From positions 51,702 to 115,701 of the forward strand of contig NZ_NUZU01000003.1 in assembly GCF_002567005.1 (NCBI RefSeq): a stretch of DNA of 64,000 nucleotides, in the 5' to 3' direction. Shown piece after piece: positions 1 through 7,998 of this stretch. The translations under genes were made by a program, and so were the position numbers. Below the pieces are notes generated by a model. It saw only the letters and a program-made list of their open reading frames with translations. It was not told the DNA's origin and ran no database searches. Source of the DNA: Bacillus sp. AFS073361 (GTDB taxonomy: Bacteria > Bacillota > Bacilli > Bacillales > Cytobacillaceae). The stretch's first letter is position 1. Each line of letters begins with the position of its first letter.

Positions 1-25
1 AAAGGATTTTGTTATTTAATCTAGT

Positions 26-802
26 TCACCCAAACTGCCAAACACTATGACTCAAGTTTCCATATCGAAAGCTGCGATGCAGCAACTTCGCTTTTTGACT
101 ATCATCAGCAGCTCCCATTGCATAGAAAATTGGGATAAAGTGTTCGTTTCCATAGCGTGGGACGGCATATTCAGCATAAGGAGCAAGGGAATCATATTTA
201 AATAATGAATCTAGGTCCCATTTATTTAAATGGTGAGCCAACCAATCGTCAAACTCAAGTGCCCATTGATCGATTTCGTTATCTGCCCATTTCACTGCTC
301 TGAGGTTATGCACAGTTCCTCCACTTGCAATGATTAATATATCATTTGACCGTAATGAGGCTAAGCTTTTTCCTACTTTATATTGCTCTTCCGGTTTAAG
401 ATTCGGATTAACGGACATCGAAATGACAGGGATATCGGCATTCGGATACAACTTTCGAAGCACTACCCATGCCCCATGATCAAGGCCGCGTTTCATTTCG
501 CTTTCAAATGGTACTCCGTTTTTCGCGAACAGGTCTTTAATTTCTTGTGAAACCTGGTGGTCCCCTTTAGCCGGATATTTAATTGTGTATAATTCTGGGT
601 CGAAGCCGCCAAAATCATAAATGGTGTCATATGTGTCGACTTCGCTTACTTTTTGCATCGATGATTCCCAGTGGGCTGAAAACAATATAATTGCTTTCGG
701 CCTTGGCAGTGTTTGTCCGAGCTGGCTTAGAAACTGAGTATACTCATTGTTCTCAATTGCTAATAATGGTGCTCCATGGGCAATAAAAAAAGATGGCATC
801 AT
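26..802 (-). CDS. Class III extradiol ring-cleavage dioxygenase (4,5-DOPA dioxygenase family)
   Basis: The 258-residue protein belongs to the LigB-like/YgiD family, which opens catechol-type rings using a single metal. Conserved metal-ligand histidines are visible in AHGAP (H9), SAHWES (H44), LDHGAW (H109) and GGTVHN (H165), and the length is typical. It is the last gene of a three-gene minus-strand operon after an alpha/beta hydrolase and a DoxX protein. This gene set resembles the B. subtilis MhqR-controlled quinone/catechol detoxification genes, so a role in removing aromatic electrophiles is inferred; the physiological substrate is unknown. The start has a purine-rich ribosome binding site (AAGGGGG) 8 bases upstream, but a second ATG follows immediately. 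Confidence 0.88.
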   Translation of the reverse strand: MMPSFFIAHGAPLLAIENNEYTQFLSQLGQTLPRPKAIILFSAHWESSMQKVSEVDTYDTIYDFGGFDPELYTIKYPAKGDHQVSQEIKDLFAKNGVPFESEMKRGLDHGAWVVLRKLYPNADIPVISMSVNPNLKPEEQYKVGKSLASLRSNDILIIASGGTVHNLRAVKWADNEIDQWALEFDDWLAHHLNKWDLDSLFKYDSLAPYAEYAVPRYGNEHFIPIFYAMGAADDSQKAKLLHRSFRYGNLSHSVWQFG

Positions 803-817
803 ATTTACGTCCCCCTT

Positions 818-1258
818 TTAATTATTATAGCTTTTTGAAAAAGATGTAGTTTCTTCCTTCTGACCTTTGAAGATAAGTTGATCTACTGCAAACATTTTAC
901 TACCATTTATCGCAATAAAAATAGCCATTGCTAGGAGAGCCAAATCTAATTCATAACCAGCCATTTGTCCGTTTCCTAAAAATCCAACAGCAAGTTTTAC
1001 TTTAACGATTGCACCAATCATTAGTAACGATAATAGAGCTGAGACAATTTGACTGCCTAAACCTAGAACTAATGCAGCTCCACCAACCATTTCTACAACT
1101 GCTACTCCATAGGCTAAGAATCCTGGTAGCCCTATACTTTCAAACCAGCCAACGATATTTTCAATTCCACCCTGAAATTTAACTACCCCATGGACAAAGA
1201 ACGTAATACCTAACACAACTCTTAAAAGTAATGTACTAACTTCAAATTTTTTTAACAT
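818..1258 (-). CDS. DoxX family membrane protein
   Basis: A small integral membrane protein of about 146 residues with four hydrophobic segments and the N-terminal LLLRVVLGITFFVHG pattern typical of DoxX/YphA/MhqP proteins. An in-frame ATG at 1285 overlaps the stop of the upstream hydrolase, but it has no ribosome binding site. The ATG at 1258 is preceded by AAAGGGG, so I chose 1258. The gene sits between the hydrolase and the extradiol dioxygenase. In B. subtilis a related protein (MhqP) is induced by quinones; a similar redox or quinone-stress role is inferred from context only. Confidence 0.85.
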   Translation of the reverse strand: MLKKFEVSTLLLRVVLGITFFVHGVVKFQGGIENIVGWFESIGLPGFLAYGVAVVEMVGGAALVLGLGSQIVSALLSLLMIGAIVKVKLAVGFLGNGQMAGYELDLALLAMAIFIAINGSKMFAVDQLIFKGQKEETTSFSKSYNN

Positions 1259-1284
1259 AATATTATTTTCCCCTTTTATTATCA

Positions 1285-1929
1285 TTATTTTTCTACTTTT
1301 TCCATTAACCAGTTCATGAAATCCCGATGGTTATCCATTGAAACGGTATGTCCTTCTTGGTAGGTTTTAAAGGTGACATCTGCCCCTAAACCACTAAAAT
1401 ACTCATTATTTGCCAATCCCCAATCAAACGGAAGAACCTGATCCAGCACACCATGGGATATAAATAAGGACAAATTATCAACTGACTGGATTTGGTACTC
1501 TTCTTTTACAAAAGCAGGAATGTATCCGCTTAGTGCAATAATGCCCTTTATTCGGCTGCCTAATGTTAATCCAAGCGTCATCGACAAAATTGCTCCCTGA
1601 CTAAAGCCAAGTAAGAACAATTGGCTCTCATCTAATGGATAATCCTCGCAGGCATAATCAATAAAACTTGTCAGTTTACGGATTCCCTCATCAAACACTT
1701 CCCGGTGCGGTTTTCCATATCCTTGAATCGTAAAAAACGCATAGCCTGGAGGTTGTGGAAGATGCCCACGGATACTAAAAATGTAAAAACGGTCTTCTAA
1801 GCCGTTTACTAGTGACAGCATATTTTGTTCATTACTGCCAATCCCATGCATTAAAAACAACGCAGGGTAAGTCTTTCCCGGTTCAGTTTGTGCTGGACGA
1901 CGAAGCTCATAAATCATCGGTGAATTCAT
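1285..1929 (-). CDS. Alpha/beta hydrolase, phospholipase/carboxylesterase family
   Basis: First gene of the hydrolase-DoxX-dioxygenase operon. The fold is the carboxylesterase type: oxyanion motif LMHGIGSNEQN near the N-terminus, nucleophile GFSQG near residue 110, a late Asp (HGVLDQ) and catalytic His (EGHTVS). An upstream in-frame ATG exists at 1953, but the ATG at 1929 has the better ribosome binding site (GAAGGG, 8 bases). The family includes MhqD-like hydrolases; a second member of that family lies at 17092-17700 in this window. Substrate unknown. Confidence 0.85.
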   Translation of the reverse strand: MNSPMIYELRRPAQTEPGKTYPALFLMHGIGSNEQNMLSLVNGLEDRFYIFSIRGHLPQPPGYAFFTIQGYGKPHREVFDEGIRKLTSFIDYACEDYPLDESQLFLLGFSQGAILSMTLGLTLGSRIKGIIALSGYIPAFVKEEYQIQSVDNLSLFISHGVLDQVLPFDWGLANNEYFSGLGADVTFKTYQEGHTVSMDNHRDFMNWLMEKVEK

Positions 1930-2069
1930 CCTATCATCCCTTCTTTTAAACATATATTCCTAATATTTTTAGGATGGCTGATTATATGATTTCTTACACT
2001 TTATTCAAATCCAAGGACTTTGAATCGAAATAAACAAAAAAGATTCATATAAAGAAACTAATATACAAA

Positions 2070-2107
2070 AAAGATATCACATCGAAAGTTTTCTAATGTG
2101 AATCTTT
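2070..2107. promoter_or_regulatory. Imperfect palindrome upstream of the hydrolase/DoxX/dioxygenase operon
   Basis: AAAGATATCACAT at 2070-2082 faces ATGTGAATCTTT at 2096-2107; the arms match except for one extra base, with a 13-base centre. It lies about 140 bp upstream of the hydrolase start, in an AT-rich intergenic stretch. It lacks the U-tract of a terminator, so it could be a regulator-binding site. It does not match the MhqR-type operator at 17799-17818. Confidence 0.35.
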
Positions 2108-2187
2108 GTTGTTTATAGAATAACAAGTAAATCACTATGATGTCAATAATTATTTTCTAATATATAAACTTGTTTTATATTAGAATA

Positions 2188-2216
2188 CAAAAAATAGGAA
2201 CCAAGTTGGTTCCTAT
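2188..2216 (-). terminator. Intrinsic terminator of the alpha/beta hydrolase gene
   Basis: A stem formed by AGGAACCAA/TTGGTTCCT, followed on the minus strand by a T-run, lies just past the stop codon at 2225. Confidence 0.85.
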
Positions 2217-2224
2217 CATCTTCA

Positions 2225-3016
2225 TTATAGAGTCGCTAAAAATGCCTGTATCTCGGATATAAGCTCCATAGGATTTTCAAACATACTCATATGGCCCGAA
2301 TCTTTAATGATTGATTGCTTGATATTCGCTCTACTAACAGAAAATGTTTTTTCTGCTGGAATGATCTGATCCTGTTCCCCTGCAACTAAAAGAACGGGCA
2401 ATGTCGAGGATTCCAATACTCGATTCCGGTCTGGCCGGTCCTTCATCGCATGAAGCGCATCAATCGCCCCCTCTGCTGAAGTAGCATAGCCAATTTCCAT
2501 TGCAGTACCAACAAAATTCTCATCCTGATTTTCCTGTGAAAATAATTTTGGAACCAATCCGTCAATGAGTGAGTAAATTCCCGAGCGGTTTACTTTTTCA
2601 ATATTGGCGGCTCTGGCTTGTTTCGCCTCTTCTGAATCTGGAAAGGCAGTTGAATGGATAAGTGAATACCCGTTTAATTGACCACCGTATTTTTCTGCAA
2701 AAGCCAGGGTGATATACCCGCCTAATGAGTGACCAAACATTGTGACTTCCGGTAAATTTAAGGCATCCAAAAGATGTTTCACTTGATCTGCCATATTTTC
2801 AATCGTGCTGGTGCCTTGAAGAGGCTCTGACTGTCCATGTCCAGGAAGGTCTGGTGCAATCACCCTGTAATCTGCTGACAACGTTGGGATAACAAACTCC
2901 CAATAGCTAGAACTCCCACAAAAGCCATGCAGGAGCACGATTGGCTTCCCTTCGCCGCTGTCTATGTAGGCGACCGTTGACGTTGAATCTTTTGCTTTGA
3001 GTTTCTTCAATTCCAT
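2225..3016 (-). CDS. Alpha/beta fold hydrolase
   Basis: A 263-residue cytosolic hydrolase (Abhydrolase_1 family). It has the HGFCGSS oxyanion motif (about residue 30), nucleophile elbow GHSLGG (about residue 95), the acid in AGEQDQII and the catalytic His in DSGHMSMFE near the C-terminus. The start is preceded by GAGGTG five bases away. It forms a single-gene unit with its own terminator. The family covers esterases, lipases, dehalogenases and lactonases, so no substrate can be assigned. Confidence 0.88.
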   Translation of the reverse strand: MELKKLKAKDSTSTVAYIDSGEGKPIVLLHGFCGSSSYWEFVIPTLSADYRVIAPDLPGHGQSEPLQGTSTIENMADQVKHLLDALNLPEVTMFGHSLGGYITLAFAEKYGGQLNGYSLIHSTAFPDSEEAKQARAANIEKVNRSGIYSLIDGLVPKLFSQENQDENFVGTAMEIGYATSAEGAIDALHAMKDRPDRNRVLESSTLPVLLVAGEQDQIIPAEKTFSVSRANIKQSIIKDSGHMSMFENPMELISEIQAFLATL

Positions 3017-3036
3017 AGGTTCACCTCAGTGTTTGT

Positions 3037-3285
3037 TCAGCTAATTTGCTCTTCATTATTATCATTACTTAATAATATTCTTTTATTTGGGATTAATGTT
3101 AAGTTTGATTTTTTCAATAGATATTCTAGATGATCGATTGGCATAGAACCATGACCTTTACTATCTGCAAGTGTAAATTGAACAGTGACGCCATTATAAC
3201 TCTTAACGGTAAAAGATTCAGCGGAATTGAAAAAACTTTTAATACCTTGAGATATTTGATATTTAGTACCTTCTTCAATAAACAT
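3037..3285 (-). CDS. Small conserved-type hypothetical protein
   Basis: An 82-residue protein with a good ribosome binding site (AAAGGAG, 7 bases). It has alternating beta-strand-like segments (FTVKSYNGVTVQFTLADS) and no membrane segment or known motif. The layout, a strand-rich centre ending in a Leu-rich helix, superficially resembles the 71-residue protein at 34634-34849, but identity is low. I do not recognise the family. It lies just upstream of the hydrolase gene on the same strand and may be co-transcribed with it. Confidence 0.6.
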   Translation of the reverse strand: MFIEEGTKYQISQGIKSFFNSAESFTVKSYNGVTVQFTLADSKGHGSMPIDHLEYLLKKSNLTLIPNKRILLSNDNNEEQIS

Positions 3286-3375
3286 TACATTACTCCTTTA
3301 TTGATGTTCTTCATAAGTAGTATGCCTAGAAAGGGTTTATACATACATATTTTTTCCAAATGAAATTTATCTAAC

Positions 3376-3402
3376 AAAAAAGGAGAGATGGTGTCATCTC
3401 TC
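3376..3402 (-). terminator. Intrinsic terminator of the DUF1292 gene
   Basis: GAGAGATG/CATCTCTC stem with a four-base loop, followed on the minus strand by CTTTTTTG, directly after the stop codon at 3405. Confidence 0.85.
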
Positions 3403-3404
3403 TC

Positions 3405-3686
3405 TTACTCTTCCATTCCCTCTTCTTCATCCATCATGGCATCAAATGCCTCAGATACCTTGTCAAATTCTTCATCACTTTCGATAGCGGCTAAATCACC
3501 TTCATCATCGACTTTCATAAAAAAGATATCAATATCTTCATCAGATTCCTGCCTAATTTCATCCGCAAACCCAACAGCAACATAATCTGTACCCTCTATT
3601 GTCATGACCCCAAGCACTTCAACTTCTTGTTCTTCACCATTTTCATCCGTAATCGTAAAAATTTCTTGAACTTCAATTTTACTCAT
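3405..3686 (-). CDS. DUF1292 domain protein (YrzB-like)
   Basis: A strongly acidic 93-residue protein with the DUF1292 pattern: FTITDENGEEQEVEVLG, then DYVAVGF and a DEDIDIFFMKV segment, ending in a Glu/Asp-rich tail. Firmicute members usually start MSK, which matches the ATG at 3686; the longer reading frame to 3719 lacks that match. Related short proteins are often found near Holliday-junction resolvase and alanyl-tRNA synthetase genes; here the gene stands alone with a terminator. Molecular function unknown. Confidence 0.8.
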   Translation of the reverse strand: MSKIEVQEIFTITDENGEEQEVEVLGVMTIEGTDYVAVGFADEIRQESDEDIDIFFMKVDDEGDLAAIESDEEFDKVSEAFDAMMDEEEGMEE

Positions 3687-3828
3687 TATACGTTCAACTT
3701 CCTTTAAAAGTATTTTCATAAAACAGTATCCCTAAAAAGATGGAGTTTATTCGAAAACATGTATTTCCATTATATATTCGACAAAAATCTTATATAATTA
3801 ATACATAACGCTTGCTAAGGAGAATCCA

Positions 3829-4128
3829 ATGAATCCAAAACAATTAGAAGAAAAGATAATCGAAAACTTTCGTGGCGAAGAGAAAATGATGATTCTCGTC
3901 TTTGCTCAATGGTGTGTGAATCATGACCTTGATCCGGAAGAGTTATATTTAAAAGCCTATCCTAATCAGGGTTCTAATCCTGCTTTAAGAGAGGCCATTG
4001 AGTTAACTGTACCTAAAGAAGAAGCTGGAGAAGTCGACGATCAAACCTTGCTTGGTGTGTTAGCACTGTTTGGTAATGATGATCTTGCATTTGTGGTTAC
4101 CGAAGAAATTAACAAACTGAGGAAATAA
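3829..4128 (+). CDS. Hypothetical small protein
   Basis: A 99-residue soluble protein with a perfect AAGGAG ribosome binding site six bases before ATG. The predicted structure is mostly helical (MILVFAQWCVNHDLDPEELYLKAYP in two helices, later TLLGVLALFGNDDLAFVV). A single Cys and two Trp-rich positions are visible but no catalytic motif. It is monocistronic, followed by a tandem repeat region and a shared terminator with the convergent LCP gene. It resembles small proteins found in many Bacillus genomes, but I cannot name it. Confidence 0.65.
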   Translation: MNPKQLEEKIIENFRGEEKMMILVFAQWCVNHDLDPEELYLKAYPNQGSNPALREAIELTVPKEEAGEVDDQTLLGVLALFGNDDLAFVVTEEINKLRK

Positions 4129-4130
4129 CG

Positions 4131-4234
4131 TTTTGTACAATTTATGAAGGGTTTTGTGCAGATTTCGGGTCATTTTGTACGAATCCATGAAGTTAAGTAC
4201 AAATAACGATCAGTTTTGCACAATTATACATTTT
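4131..4234. repeat. Five degenerate tandem repeats phased at about 21 bp
   Basis: Units beginning TTTTGTACAA, TTTTGTGCAG, TTTTGTACGA, TTAAGTACAA and TTTTGCACAA start at 4131, 4152, 4173, 4193 and 4214, so spacings are 21, 21, 20 and 21 bp. The conserved core is (T)GTRCAA followed by 11 variable bases. Two helical turns separate the cores, placing them on one face of the DNA. The block fills the gap between a stop codon and a terminator. Confidence 0.6.
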
Positions 4235-4249
4235 CTTCCAATTCTTCCT

Positions 4250-4289
4250 AATAAAGCAGACATAGTTCACTAGCTATGTCTGCTTTATT
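4250..4289. terminator. Bidirectional intrinsic terminator between convergent genes
   Basis: A perfect 16-bp stem (4250-4265 with 4274-4289) and 8-base loop separates the plus-strand small gene from the minus-strand LCP gene. The outer A/T bases give each strand a weak T-tract. Confidence 0.85.
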
Positions 4290-4291
4290 AC

Positions 4292-5227
4292 TTAATACTG
4301 ATATTCCCTGTTTACCGGCGAAGGCTTCATTAAGAAATCCTTTAACGCCTCTCTATTTTCCTCCAAATTAATCTCCAGAACCGCCCCGGCGTGAGGGTAG
4401 GTTTTATTTACATAGCTATTTTGAACCGGAATACGTAAACTGTCGATATTTTTGATTGGATAAAAAACTAATTTTGATAGTACAGCTAAAATCTCTCCTT
4501 TATCCATGTCCGACTCGACATGATCTAAACTTTCATCAACAAAATCGGGCAGTGCTGCTAACGACTCTATATGACTAAATTTATTTTTTAACTGCTCCTT
4601 TACCTTGACGACGACTTCCTGTTGTCGTTTCACACGGCCAAAGTCACTTTCGTCATCATGCCTAAACCGAACATATTTTAACAACTCTCTTCCCTTCAGC
4701 GCATTTTCTCCAGGCTTCACATCCATTTTAAAATCGTCTATCATCTTTTGACTAACATTGACAGTTATACCTTCGGGGGCAATTAGGTCAATAAAGTTAG
4801 CAAAGCCATCAAAATCAATCGAAATGGAATGGTCCACTTTTATTCCGAAATTTTGATAAATCGTCTTTTTTAACAATTCATTTCCACCAATAAAATAGGC
4901 CATATTGAGCTTGTCGTAGCCTTTTTTATGCCCGGGAATCTTGACATAGCTGTCTCTCATCAGACTAATTAACTTGATATTACCTTCTTTAGGAACATAT
5001 TGAGCAATAATGATGGCATCTGAAAAGGATTGAGGTTCGCCTCTTGAATCACTTCCAATTAAGAGAAAGTTCATCATTCCTTTTTTATCTTTATGATTGG
5101 TACTATCTTCAATTTTGGATGGTGAAGAGGGTTGAACTTGATGTTGCTCACTTAAATTTCCTGCAGAACAGCCTCCTAATAACATAGAAAATAAAATTAT
5201 CATGAATTTTCTCAAGCTTTTCACCAA
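4292..5227 (-). CDS. LytR-CpsA-Psr (LCP) family lipoprotein
   Basis: LCP proteins transfer anionic polymers such as teichoic acids to peptidoglycan. The LCP core is clear: FLLIGSDSRGE, then SDAIIIAQY, LMRDSYVKIPG, KLNMAYFIGG and KYVRFRHDDESDFGR, which supplies the conserved Arg/Asp residues. The N-terminus is unusual for the family. A basic-hydrophobic stretch ends in a lipobox (LLGGC), so this member should be lipid-anchored, whereas many LCP proteins have an uncleaved transmembrane helix. The start is uncertain: the longest frame uses TTG at 5227 with a poor ribosome binding site, and an internal Met at residue 9 is possible. Confidence 0.85.
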   Translation of the reverse strand: MVKSLRKFMIILFSMLLGGCSAGNLSEQHQVQPSSPSKIEDSTNHKDKKGMMNFLLIGSDSRGEPQSFSDAIIIAQYVPKEGNIKLISLMRDSYVKIPGHKKGYDKLNMAYFIGGNELLKKTIYQNFGIKVDHSISIDFDGFANFIDLIAPEGITVNVSQKMIDDFKMDVKPGENALKGRELLKYVRFRHDDESDFGRVKRQQEVVVKVKEQLKNKFSHIESLAALPDFVDESLDHVESDMDKGEILAVLSKLVFYPIKNIDSLRIPVQNSYVNKTYPHAGAVLEINLEENREALKDFLMKPSPVNREYQY

Positions 5228-5393
5228 CTTTCGATAAAATTCAATTAATTACCTAAGGTGTCACCTACTTAATTTCTCTTTTTTTCCCTTGTTTATTCTT
5301 CCTTACTATAATCTCTACTTACATTATTCATGGGTAAATTGCATAAAATTTCCCATTCTGCACAAAATGAAAAAAATATTTTGAGGGCTGCCA

Positions 5394-6893
5394 ATGACAA
5401 CTAAGAATGAACTTCTAGGTGCTGCTGAAGATAGTTCACAAAGTAATATGGATCAAAATTGGATCAACCGTTTATCAAAATCCAATGACTTCTTTCATGA
5501 GCAAACCTCCTTAAAAGAGGAAGATCCTTATTGGCTTTCTTACTATCGCACACTAATTTCATCTGATATCCTCCATAAGGATGTTTTGCCCTACTTGCAG
5601 GAGCAGTTACCATTAGAAGAATTAAAACGCATCATTCCTGTCGAAGTAATTATTTTTACGAAAGATTCTAAGGAAATCATTCAAAACCTCATGAGGGGAT
5701 TCCTCGCTCTTCATATGCATGAAGATGATGAACAATGTCTATTAATTAATATTGCTAACAGTAAATTCCGAGATGTTAGCGTATCAATGATGGAATCCTT
5801 GGCTGTGGGACCACAAGTGGGTTTTATTGAAGAAATAGACACGAATATTAATCTTATTCGAAAGCGATTACCAGTTCCAGAACTACTTGCCATCGAAATG
5901 AAAGTCGGCGAACTTTCCAAAACAAATGTTGCAGTTATCTATATGGATGGGATTGCCGATCCGGAAAATGTGAATACGGTTGTCCAAAGAATAAACGATG
6001 TCCAATATGATCATATCCAGGACAGTGCTTATCTCTCTTCAATGATCGAGGACAATACGAATTCTTTATTTCCCCAATCCATATCAACTGAGCGCGTAGA
6101 TCGGGTAGCTGCAGGTTTAACGGAAGGGAAAATTATCATTGCAGTGGATGGTTCCCCTAATCTAGTCATTGTTCCTATTACTTTATTTGAAGCGTTTATA
6201 GCGATGGAAGATTATAGCTACTCCTGGATAATTGGAAATTTTTTTCGTTTATTACGATATGTTGCATTGTACCTTTCGACGATTGTTAGTCCAATGTATG
6301 TTGCAATCATGACCTATCATTATGAATTGATTCCTGCCCCATTACTAGAAACTTTAGTGGGTTCAAGAGCATCCGTCCCCTTTCCACCGTTTTTAGAGGC
6401 ATTTTTTTTAGAAATCATGATTGAAATGGTAAAAGAGGCAGGTATTCGATTACCCTATAAAATCGGACAATCACTTGGCGTAGTGGGTGGTATTGTCATC
6501 GGACAGGCCGTGGTTGAAGCGGGGTTAACTAGTAATGTATTGCTTATTTTAGTTGGACTCGGAACCTTAGCATCCTATACGGCGCCGATCTATAAATTTA
6601 GTAACACCATACGGTTTATTAAGTTCCCAGTAATTATTCTTGCCCAATGGTTTGGGTTGTTCGGTGTATTTTTGGGACACCAATTTATATACGTTCATTT
6701 ATTAAGGTTAACGTCTCTCGGACGTCCTTACTTAAGCATGTTTCCAATTCGAACAACATCATTTCAAGATCTTTGGTTCAGACTTCCTTTTTCAAAGCAG
6801 CAAGAAATCCCGTCCACCCTTAGACCACAAAAGAAAAGAAAAGCAACCGGGAATCGAGAAAACCCAGAACCAGTGAACGATTTTTATGAATAA
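5394..6893 (+). CDS. Spore germination protein, GerA family A subunit
   Basis: A 499-residue germinant-receptor A subunit (GerAA/GerKA type, PF03323). It has a long hydrophilic N-terminal domain with the family motifs SSQSNMDQNW and GPQVGFIEEIDTNINLIRKRL, then four to five membrane segments including the GEAGIRLPYKIGQSLGVVGG-like region and a basic tail. It acts in the spore inner membrane to detect a germinant. First gene of a gerABC-type operon, directly followed by a GerAB-type permease. Ribosome binding site GAGGG, 6 bases upstream. The ligand cannot be predicted. Confidence 0.94.
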   Translation: MTTKNELLGAAEDSSQSNMDQNWINRLSKSNDFFHEQTSLKEEDPYWLSYYRTLISSDILHKDVLPYLQEQLPLEELKRIIPVEVIIFTKDSKEIIQNLMRGFLALHMHEDDEQCLLINIANSKFRDVSVSMMESLAVGPQVGFIEEIDTNINLIRKRLPVPELLAIEMKVGELSKTNVAVIYMDGIADPENVNTVVQRINDVQYDHIQDSAYLSSMIEDNTNSLFPQSISTERVDRVAAGLTEGKIIIAVDGSPNLVIVPITLFEAFIAMEDYSYSWIIGNFFRLLRYVALYLSTIVSPMYVAIMTYHYELIPAPLLETLVGSRASVPFPPFLEAFFLEIMIEMVKEAGIRLPYKIGQSLGVVGGIVIGQAVVEAGLTSNVLLILVGLGTLASYTAPIYKFSNTIRFIKFPVIILAQWFGLFGVFLGHQFIYVHLLRLTSLGRPYLSMFPIRTTSFQDLWFRLPFSKQQEIPSTLRPQKKRKATGNRENPEPVNDFYE

Positions 6894-6912
6894 ATCGTAA
6901 AGGGGTATTCAT

Positions 6913-7998
6913 TTGCAAGTGAATAAAAGGCATCAAGTTTCTCCCTATTTAGTTTACTTTATAGTTTACAATTCACAGGTTGGAGTTGGTATTTTAGGAT
7001 TCCAAAGGACTATTGCTGCGAAAGCAGGTTATGATGCATGGATTGGTGTAATCGTGGCAGGGTGTTTCGTCCAAGTGTTCATATGGATTATGTATAAGCT
7101 GCTTGAAAAAGCGGATGGAGATATTGTTGATGTCCATTCAAAGGTGTTTGGGAACATTCTCGGAAGTGTTTTGAGCTTTATCATTATGATTTATTATTGG
7201 CTGGCAAGCGTCTCAGTCTTACTTGGATTTATTGAGATTATTCAAGTATGGATGTTCCCTACATTACCTACTTGGATTCTAGGTACATTAATACTTGGAT
7301 TAGTATATTATTGCGTGTCTGGGGGTTTTCGGGTTGTTGTCGGTGTTTCATTTTTATCATTTATTTTTCCACAAATAATGCTTATCGTCCTTTATATTTT
7401 CCCTTTAAAGGAAGCACATTTTTCAAATTTACTGCCAATCATGAATCATTCTTATAATGACATGTTTGATGCGGTGAAAAATTCCATGTATACATTAGCT
7501 GGAACAGAAGCGCTACTCATGTATTATCCATTTATTAGAGATGCTAAATCTTCAAAAAAATTCGCACACTTAGCTGTCCTGTTTACTACCCTACTTTATA
7601 CGGTTTCTGCGATTGTTTCATTTACGTTTTATAGTGAAATTCAGATAAAAGAAACAATTTGGCCAGAATTATCTTTAATAAAAATTATTCGTCTTTCTTA
7701 TTTGGAGCGCTTTGAGTACCTATATATATCAATGTATCTCATCATTGTTTCGGCCTTACTTTCCCTTCTATTATGGTGTTCTACTAGAGGTCTAAAGAGA
7801 ATTTTAAAAAAGAAACAAAAGAACTTTTTTATCATTTTAAGCCTACTTAGTGTGGTAATATCTCAATTAATAACCGAACAATTTAAAGTAACACTGGATA
7901 AATATGTAACTCAAATGAATTTATGGATCTTTTACGGCTACATCCCAATCCTCCTAATAATTTTCACAATACTAAGAAGGAGAAAACAAAATGGCTAA
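6913..7998 (+). CDS. Spore germination protein, GerAB family permease
   Basis: A 361-residue, ten-helix APC-superfamily protein (PF03845), the B subunit of a germinant receptor. The N-terminal pattern (SPYLVYFIVYNSQVGVGIL) and the TLAGTEALLMYYPFI segment are typical. Translation probably starts at a TTG codon at 6913 preceded by AAAGGGG seven bases away. It overlaps the next gene by 8 bp, which implies translational coupling to the C subunit. Confidence 0.93.
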   Translation: MQVNKRHQVSPYLVYFIVYNSQVGVGILGFQRTIAAKAGYDAWIGVIVAGCFVQVFIWIMYKLLEKADGDIVDVHSKVFGNILGSVLSFIIMIYYWLASVSVLLGFIEIIQVWMFPTLPTWILGTLILGLVYYCVSGGFRVVVGVSFLSFIFPQIMLIVLYIFPLKEAHFSNLLPIMNHSYNDMFDAVKNSMYTLAGTEALLMYYPFIRDAKSSKKFAHLAVLFTTLLYTVSAIVSFTFYSEIQIKETIWPELSLIKIIRLSYLERFEYLYISMYLIIVSALLSLLLWCSTRGLKRILKKKQKNFFIILSLLSVVISQLITEQFKVTLDKYVTQMNLWIFYGYIPILLIIFTILRRRKQNG

